NCBI GenBank assembly: GCA_951799425.1
Contig: OX637395.1
Span: forward strand, 11,448,451 to 11,512,450
Direction of reading: 5' to 3'
DNA length: 64,000 bases
Origin: Ilex aquifolium
Taxonomy: Eukaryota > Streptophyta > Magnoliopsida > Aquifoliales > Aquifoliaceae
Made by a program: the position numbers and the translations under genes. Every line of letters starts with the position of its first letter. Position 1 is the first letter of the stretch. The notes under the pieces are model-generated. The model was not told the DNA's origin and searched no databases. It saw only the letters and a program-made list of their open reading frames with translations. Of the stretch, positions 59,001 to 64,000 are shown in pieces.

Positions 59001-61272
59001 TACAACCTTTTATAAAGCCACCATTAACACCTTTTCGTTAAAATACACCATTACAAATGGTTACAACTTTCCATAAAATCACCTTTGATACCTCTTGGAC
59101 TAAAAAGCACCATTTCAAATGGTCGTACTTTTTTCATAAAGTCAACATTGATAACTTTTGAACCAAAATACACCATTTCAAATGGTTGCACCCTTTTTGA
59201 AAAACCACTAGTGAGTCTATAAATAGGTAGTGTCTACACTCGAAAAACATATCTTTGAACAATTTTATACTTACTATTAGAATTGCTCTCTATTCTCTCA
59301 AATTCACATTCATCCATTCTTTTCTTTTCAATTTAGTATTCTCATTTCGGCATAGTTAGAATACTATAAGTTGCCTATTTGATTTCCTAAAGGTATTTGA
59401 GTACTGTCTTCATAAGTGTAATACACAGACAGTTTTGAGGAGTTTGATTGTATCTTGAGAACAAATTTGCAGAATTCTTGGTGCACCTTTCTAAACAATT
59501 GATGAGGGCAAATATTATTTTTAGGGAAGCATTCTAGTACACGACTTGAAGCAATTTTTAGTGTTGTAGTGTAGTTCCTACAATTAAGTTTTCCAACACA
59601 GTGACAATGCTGATTTCTCAAAACAAAATCCTGGTGTTACTTCCCCCTCATGGGTTGTATGAGGCTAATCAAAACATTTTGCCTGTCCATCCCAGAAAGC
59701 CTTAGCCAGAAGCCTTGAAACAGATCTTCTAAAGCTTTGCTCTCTCCTTGAGTAGGTATAATTCTTTGAATTCATACAACACTATATTGTAGTACGACAC
59801 ACTAAGTTTCACACTTTATCAGTTGAGAAGCCATAACATAGAGAGTTTTTAAGTCCTTTGATTCGTTGACTTGGACAAGGAGTTAGGGTTTGTAGCTTAC
59901 CCTTGCTAAACCTTAACCAAACCCTCGCTAAACCTTAACCTTAACCTTAACCAAATCCTCGTATCAGACATTCTTCGAGAAAGAAGAACTTCGGTTTTAT
60001 TATGATCATGCTTTGGATATAATGATGCTACCTGGGTCAGTAGCAATTGTGTATGGAAGCTAAAGGATACGATCTCAAGGTTTGTAGAGAAGGCAAAGAC
60101 AAACAGAGAAACACACACACACACACACACACAAAGAGAATGATCTAGGTTCATTGTGATCTTCTAGTCCAATTAAACTAAAATAGCAAAAAGGAAAAAA
60201 AGGGGTAACAAAAATTCCCTCAATCTCTATAAAGTTAAACATGTGAATTCATCAGAGTTAAGAAACAAAGCCATTAATTTGGTGACTCCTGATATCATCC
60301 AGTCTAGATTCCCACAACTATCAACAATCCTTGGCACATAATTATTTTCTTTTTTACTTTAATCAAGAACATAAAACTGAATTTCCAAATGCTACAAGCT
60401 TGGTCCTCTTGTGTGCTATGAATAATTTATTGCCTTTGAACGCACACATTTATTACAAGAAAGTAATAATTGCACAAAAACAATAATTAAACGTTGAAGC
60501 AAGGGCACAATTCTTTGTTTGATATTGTCGCTGCTACAAAAAAATGGCCTTTGTGCAAATCATGCAAATTTGATTTAGGTCTTATCAGTATAATCACCTA
60601 ATTATAAGAGAAAAGGCATGAGAAGAATTCTTACAATCTCACAACTACTTAGGATAACCATCCCATTTTGTGAAGCCATGGCCACAAGGTCTTCATTTGT
60701 GCAACAACAAACCCATTTTAGTTCATCACCAGGAACCTGCCAAGTAAACATAAATAGGCTCAAAAGAAAAAAAAAACAATGATGTATATCACATACAAGC
60801 ATTCTTACATACCCAGATAAATAGGTACATAAATATTCAGATATGAACAAGCAGATAAATAAATAATACTTTAGGCATATCAGGTTTAAGATATATTATA
60901 TGTAATATTCACCAAGCAAAGACCATAGCCAGGAGAAAGAGACAAACCAGTTGAATTGCTATGATTCCTGTTGATCTGATTGATGAGAAATAGTTCAAAG
61001 AAACTTTTTTGATGAAGCCATTCACAGTAAGCATTATAAGATACTGGTCTGCAGCAAACTCTCCCACGGGAATAATGGAAGTTATTCTCTCACCATCAGA
61101 TAAGGACAAAATCTGGATCCAGCATCAAATGGTTAGCAGATAAGGAAGAGATTACAACTAACAATTCTCTTACGTGTTGGGAATGCATACTTGGACCAGT
61201 GGTGTGCCAGCAGCAGCTCGAGTGCATTCTGGAATTTTATAGGCCCGAGCAGAGTACACTACTCCCTTGTCA
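53067..61272 (-). CDS. GYRA: DNA gyrase subunit A (organellar), C-terminal eight exons; 5' part beyond window
   Basis: Gyrase A with gyrase B introduces negative supercoils; in plants it acts in chloroplasts and mitochondria. Exons in transcript order: 61191-61272, 60948-61112, 60635-60736, 57386-57522, 56723-56843, 56525-56579, 56329-56428, 53067-53172. All junctions are GT-AG and the phases fit, giving 288 residues to the TGA at 53067-53069. This is the C-terminal beta-propeller that wraps DNA: GVVYSARAYKIPE, SLSDGERITSIIPV, LTVNGFIKKVSLNYF, SGPWLLFVSESGVGKRVPLS, DRLAAVFVVGFSLA, EQIVLVSQSGTVNRIKVRD, GVILMRLEHAGKI. The N-terminal toposomerase half and the transit peptide are to the right of 64000. 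No disruption seen. Two introns exceed 3 kb and carry mobile elements. Confidence 0.92.
54127..54175. repeat. Minisatellite, seven exact copies of CCACAAG
   Basis: Seven consecutive 7-bp units over 49 bp without error, inside the last intron of gyrase A. Likely polymorphic in copy number. It creates the repeated Cys-Gly-Leu-Trp-like ORF pattern on the - strand, which is not a gene. Confidence 0.95.
54859..56158 (+). repeat. Probable solo LTR (about 1300 bp) in the last intron of gyrase A
   Basis: Starts TG and ends TTCCAACA, flanked by the 5-bp direct repeat ATGAG (54854-54858 and 56159-56163). A TATA box CTATAAATAA (about 55850) is followed by a leader and R/U5-like region ending 'gggactgccgttccaaca', the order expected for an LTR. 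No internal region or second LTR. The left end is fixed only by the duplication; the TTCCAACA end would more usually pair with TGTTGGAA, so the boundary could be wrong. Confidence 0.5.
58970..59220. repeat. Four diverged tandem units of 61-63 bp
   Basis: Each unit contains 'caccatttcaaatggtt'-like and 'cataaagtcacc'-like blocks; the first landmark recurs near 58985, 59046, 59108 and 59171. The inner CATTTCAAATG is itself a near-palindrome. The array ends at a TATA-like CTATAAATAG, so it may be an enhancer-type repeat of an old LTR. Confidence 0.8.
60111..60133. repeat. (AC)n microsatellite
   Basis: About eleven AC units in a gyrase A intron, a probable length-variable marker. Confidence 0.95.
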
Positions 61273-62588
61273 CTATACAAAATAAATGAATGGAGTGAAA
61301 CAGATAATATCAATTCATCATGTTTAAAAATATTACTCTCCTATGCATGGAATATAACTTGACAGATTGTGTGGAACATAAGTAGGGCAAAGATTGATGA
61401 CCTAAGAATGGGGGACGGGGAAATCTCACAAAGACCTTCATCAACTATCCAAAGTATTACAATTGGGTATCAACAATATTTGCAACTAGAATCTTTTGAA
61501 TAAAGTTACTTCTTAATCTTTTAATATTGTTGAACACCATCTACTCTAAAAGCTTAAGCTTATAGAGGGAGTGTAACTTTATTATTTTGTACTCTCAACA
61601 CGCCCTCTCACGAGTGGCCAGAAGCTCTTTCTATGAATGGTCCAACACGTGCAAGTATTTTATCAGGGTGGCGGCAAGGTTTGATCTCAGGATCTTTTCC
61701 TATTTGGTTTTAACTATCAAATTTTTGGGACTACTTTTGAGAATTTCACTCCCAAGCATTTTTTGATGCAATTTTTTGCATGAAACTGGACCAGAGACCT
61801 CCGAATTAAGGTAATAAATTTTACCTAGTGGTTTTCCAGAAAGATTAGAACAGATTAAAGGGAAAAAAGTAACGCTGCAGTGTGTTTGGGCGTTGTTTTG
61901 GTCTTTTGTGATAATATTCACGTCAAGGACTCTTCAATCATTTTTAACATGATCTTGAGGCTGTGGCTTTTTTGCCTTTCAATTATTTGCCCCATTTTGG
62001 TGTGATTGGAATCAGCAGATATGTGCTTGAAAGTGTCCCAACATGCCAGAAGATAACCTACCTAAGACCAACAAAAAGGGGTAGTGGGTCAAATTGGAAA
62101 CCTAACCCCACTCTCCAAATTACTACTGTAAAATTGGACAAGGATAATTAATTGGTTTGGTCTCAATCTTCGTTTATCTTTATTAGAAGTCGAGGAAACA
62201 TCAGATACTGGAATGGTAAGATTAAAGAATCAGCAAAGGATGACTCTTTAATTCAGAAGTAGAAGCAAAAATTCAACGACTATGTCTTTACCGTTACATT
62301 AAACGAGAATAAAACTTGGGCATTAGATACTTATTTTTGCGAACTGCAGACAAAATTTGGGATGCAATCACATAGACCAAATAACAGGTGAGAAACATAG
62401 CTCAAATTTACGAATTAAGACAACAAATCCATAATAGCCCACAGAGTGATAGGTCTCCCATTGCTTACTCTCACATTCTTCGAGGTCTTTGGCATTAGTT
62501 AGATCACTACTAGAATTTTCAGGCTGCTTGTCTTGCAGATGCTTTAAAGGTCCATATCTGAGTTTTTTATTGAAACCAATTGTAAGTA
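61273..62588 (-). other. Gyrase A intron sequence, no exon recognised
   Basis: The exon at 61272 begins in mid-codon after TATAG, so a further exon must lie upstream. I found none of the expected upstream protein (for example a CRAHDHVLFFS-like stretch) between here and 64000. The open frame at 62368-62613 (-) is not recognised. Confidence 0.6.
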
Positions 62589-63931
62589 GGGTAAATTTCA
62601 TCCACAACCCCAATAGATAGGCCTAATTTCAACATCACCCCTTGCCTTTTCTGAAATTTCACTAACACTCCTTGCCTTGTTTGGTAACGAAAGTAACAGA
62701 AATGTCTATTTTACCAAGTTATCGCTAACCATTCTACAAATTCACATATTAACTATTCTATTAAATTTTATATATATATAGACACACACACACACACGTG
62801 TTGCACATGAACATATTTAAATAATAATATTTTTTTAAAAAAATTAAATTATATTTATAATTAAATTGAATAATAAAGTATGTGTCAAATAATTAATTTT
62901 TATTTTAATTATTGGTAAACCTAATTATTGATCTATTTTACCCCTCTTTGAATACCTAATCTATCGTTTTTATGCCGTAACCACTGTCCATCTCATAACC
63001 ACGGCCTATCTCAAACCACATAAAACCTCTAGACCGCCACACCATCACCTCCACTCCCATAAGCCACCAATGCCACTCAGAAATCCAAGCATAAAAATGA
63101 CTCCACTTGCAAAACGAAACCCTTTGTGATTACTATAACGCCAAGTGTGAGAGAAGGAGGAATAGGTGGCCAGTAGTGGAAGCTGGAGGTTCTAAGGGAG
63201 GGAGGGTGGTTGTACGTAATGGTAATTCATATTTGAGTATTGATTTGTTCAAAGTCATGTGAATCCCTACTATTTGAATTCAATGGTGGGTGGGCGGTGC
63301 TCATAGTTGGGTGTATTGTCATGGTGGTTTTTACCAAGGTGGTTGAATACCTTGGTTGATGCCACTTTATTCGACTTTTGGGTATTCATTTTAGGCGATG
63401 ATTAGGGGCGCTACCTACTTCGAATTGGAGTCCATTTCTCTCTCTCTCTCTAATTGTGTTGTGACTAGATGGTGATAAAGGATATGGTCTGGTGCTTGGA
63501 AAAAGAAGTATGATGACCATGCATGTATGAATATAGAGTTATTGTGAAATTGGGTTGTCAGTCTTGTGATGCCTTTGGTGATGCGCAAAGTGAATAGGGT
63601 TTGAATTTCGTTTGGGTGGTGGTGATGGTAGCTTTAAGTCTACACGCATGGGTGGTGGGTGGGAGGAGAACTTGGAGGCCTAGGGGGGGGGGGGGGGGGG
63701 GAGGGGGAAGGGGGGGGAGTTTGTTGGGAAGAAAAAGGATAAATTTTATATTAAACCAAAATATTTGCATGACATAAGCACTTTATGGATTGTTAGTCAC
63801 AGTCAGTTACGGTAAGGGGTCTGAATGAAGTGGACGTATAAACTAGACAGAACTGCAATGAAATTTCAGAAAAGACATGGGATGCCATTGAAGTTAGACC
63901 TATCTACAGAGGATGCGGATGAAATTTACCC
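62589..63931. mobile_element. Non-autonomous MULE-type element with perfect 9-bp target duplication
   Basis: The inverted ends GGGTAAATTTCATCC and GGATGAAATTTACCC match over 15 bp. The 9-bp TTGTAAGTA lies directly outside both ends (62580-62588 and 63932-63940). A 9-bp duplication is typical of Mutator-like elements. 1343 bp with no transposase; the right part carries a GT/GGTGG-rich segment and poly-G runs (63682-63718). It lies upstream of the visible gyrase A exons, probably in an intron. Confidence 0.85.
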
Positions 63932-64000
63932 TTGTAAGTATCGTGTTGTTCCTCTATTTGGAATTTATTGGTCTATTAGGTTTATTGACAATTTTTCTAG

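Larger units (their letters stand above)
57523..60634 (-). other. 3.1-kb intron of the gyrase A gene
   Basis: Donor GTAAGA and acceptor GGCTTAG. It contains a G-run (58689-58703), a four-unit tandem repeat (58970-59220) followed by an LTR-like promoter sequence CTATAAATAG (about 59217), and a (CA)n tract. ORFs inside are not coding. Confidence 0.8.

Noticed and set aside
59915-59960. Repeated 'ctaaaccttaacc' motifs that recall plant telomere repeats
   Set aside because: The units are irregular, do not keep the CCCTAAA period, and are only about 45 bp. They look like a local degenerate repeat in an intron.
62368-62613. 81-residue ORF upstream of the visible gyrase A exons
   Set aside because: The predicted peptide does not resemble gyrase A, and the frame runs into the MULE-type element. 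Most likely intron sequence.

Overview
This window is nuclear DNA from a flowering plant, probably a eudicot. The evidence is a spliced P4-ATPase gene of the ALA1 type, a spliced organellar DNA gyrase A gene, GT-AG introns, and dense plant-type transposable elements (Ty3/gypsy Tat and chromovirus LTR elements, Helitrons, MULE, hAT and Harbinger-like elements). I cannot name the species. All calls come from reading the sequence; no database search was run.

Region 1 (1-27726) is a block of retrotransposons. A decayed Tat-type integrase fragment lies on the + strand at the left edge. Two partial copies of one Tat-lineage element follow, both with gag-pro-pol on the - strand. Copy A (1454-13274) keeps its 3' LTR and body but has lost its 5' end. 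Copy B (16163-27726) keeps its 5' LTR, primer site and body but has lost its 3' LTR. Between them sits the 3' end of a chromodomain gypsy (Tekay/Del-like) element with a 2.58 kb LTR. Each Tat copy carries, between pol and the 3' LTR, two genes in antisense orientation (+ strand). These are homologous to each other, are spliced, and each joins a globular domain (I recognise it as the Pfam 'putative gypsy type transposon' type, PF04195) to a charged or coiled-coil tail. Antisense gene 2 of copy A is intact, whereas the pol genes are riddled with stop codons. The antisense genes and pol converge on a tandem array of hairpin-forming repeats of about 55 bp.

Region 2 (27727-38640) is AT-rich and gene-poor. 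It holds two Helitron-like ends, a decayed LTR, two fold-back MITEs of one family, a SINE-like unit, and a hAT-type element with a perfect 8-bp target duplication that carries a piece of a PPR gene.

Region 3 (38640-46680) is a complete seven-exon P4-ATPase gene (ALA1-like, 1220 residues predicted). Region 4 (46680-53066) is intergenic, with a Harbinger-type MITE (TTA duplication), two head-to-tail Helitron-like units with CCACCG-type microsatellites, and a MULE-type end. Region 5 (53067-64000) is the 3' part of a DNA gyrase A gene on the - strand. Eight exons are visible; the 5' part lies beyond the right edge. Its large introns host a probable solo LTR, minisatellites, and a 1343-bp element with matching termini and a perfect 9-bp target duplication (MULE-type).

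The strongest candidate for a little-described system is the pair of paralogous antisense genes plus the hairpin array inside the Tat elements.
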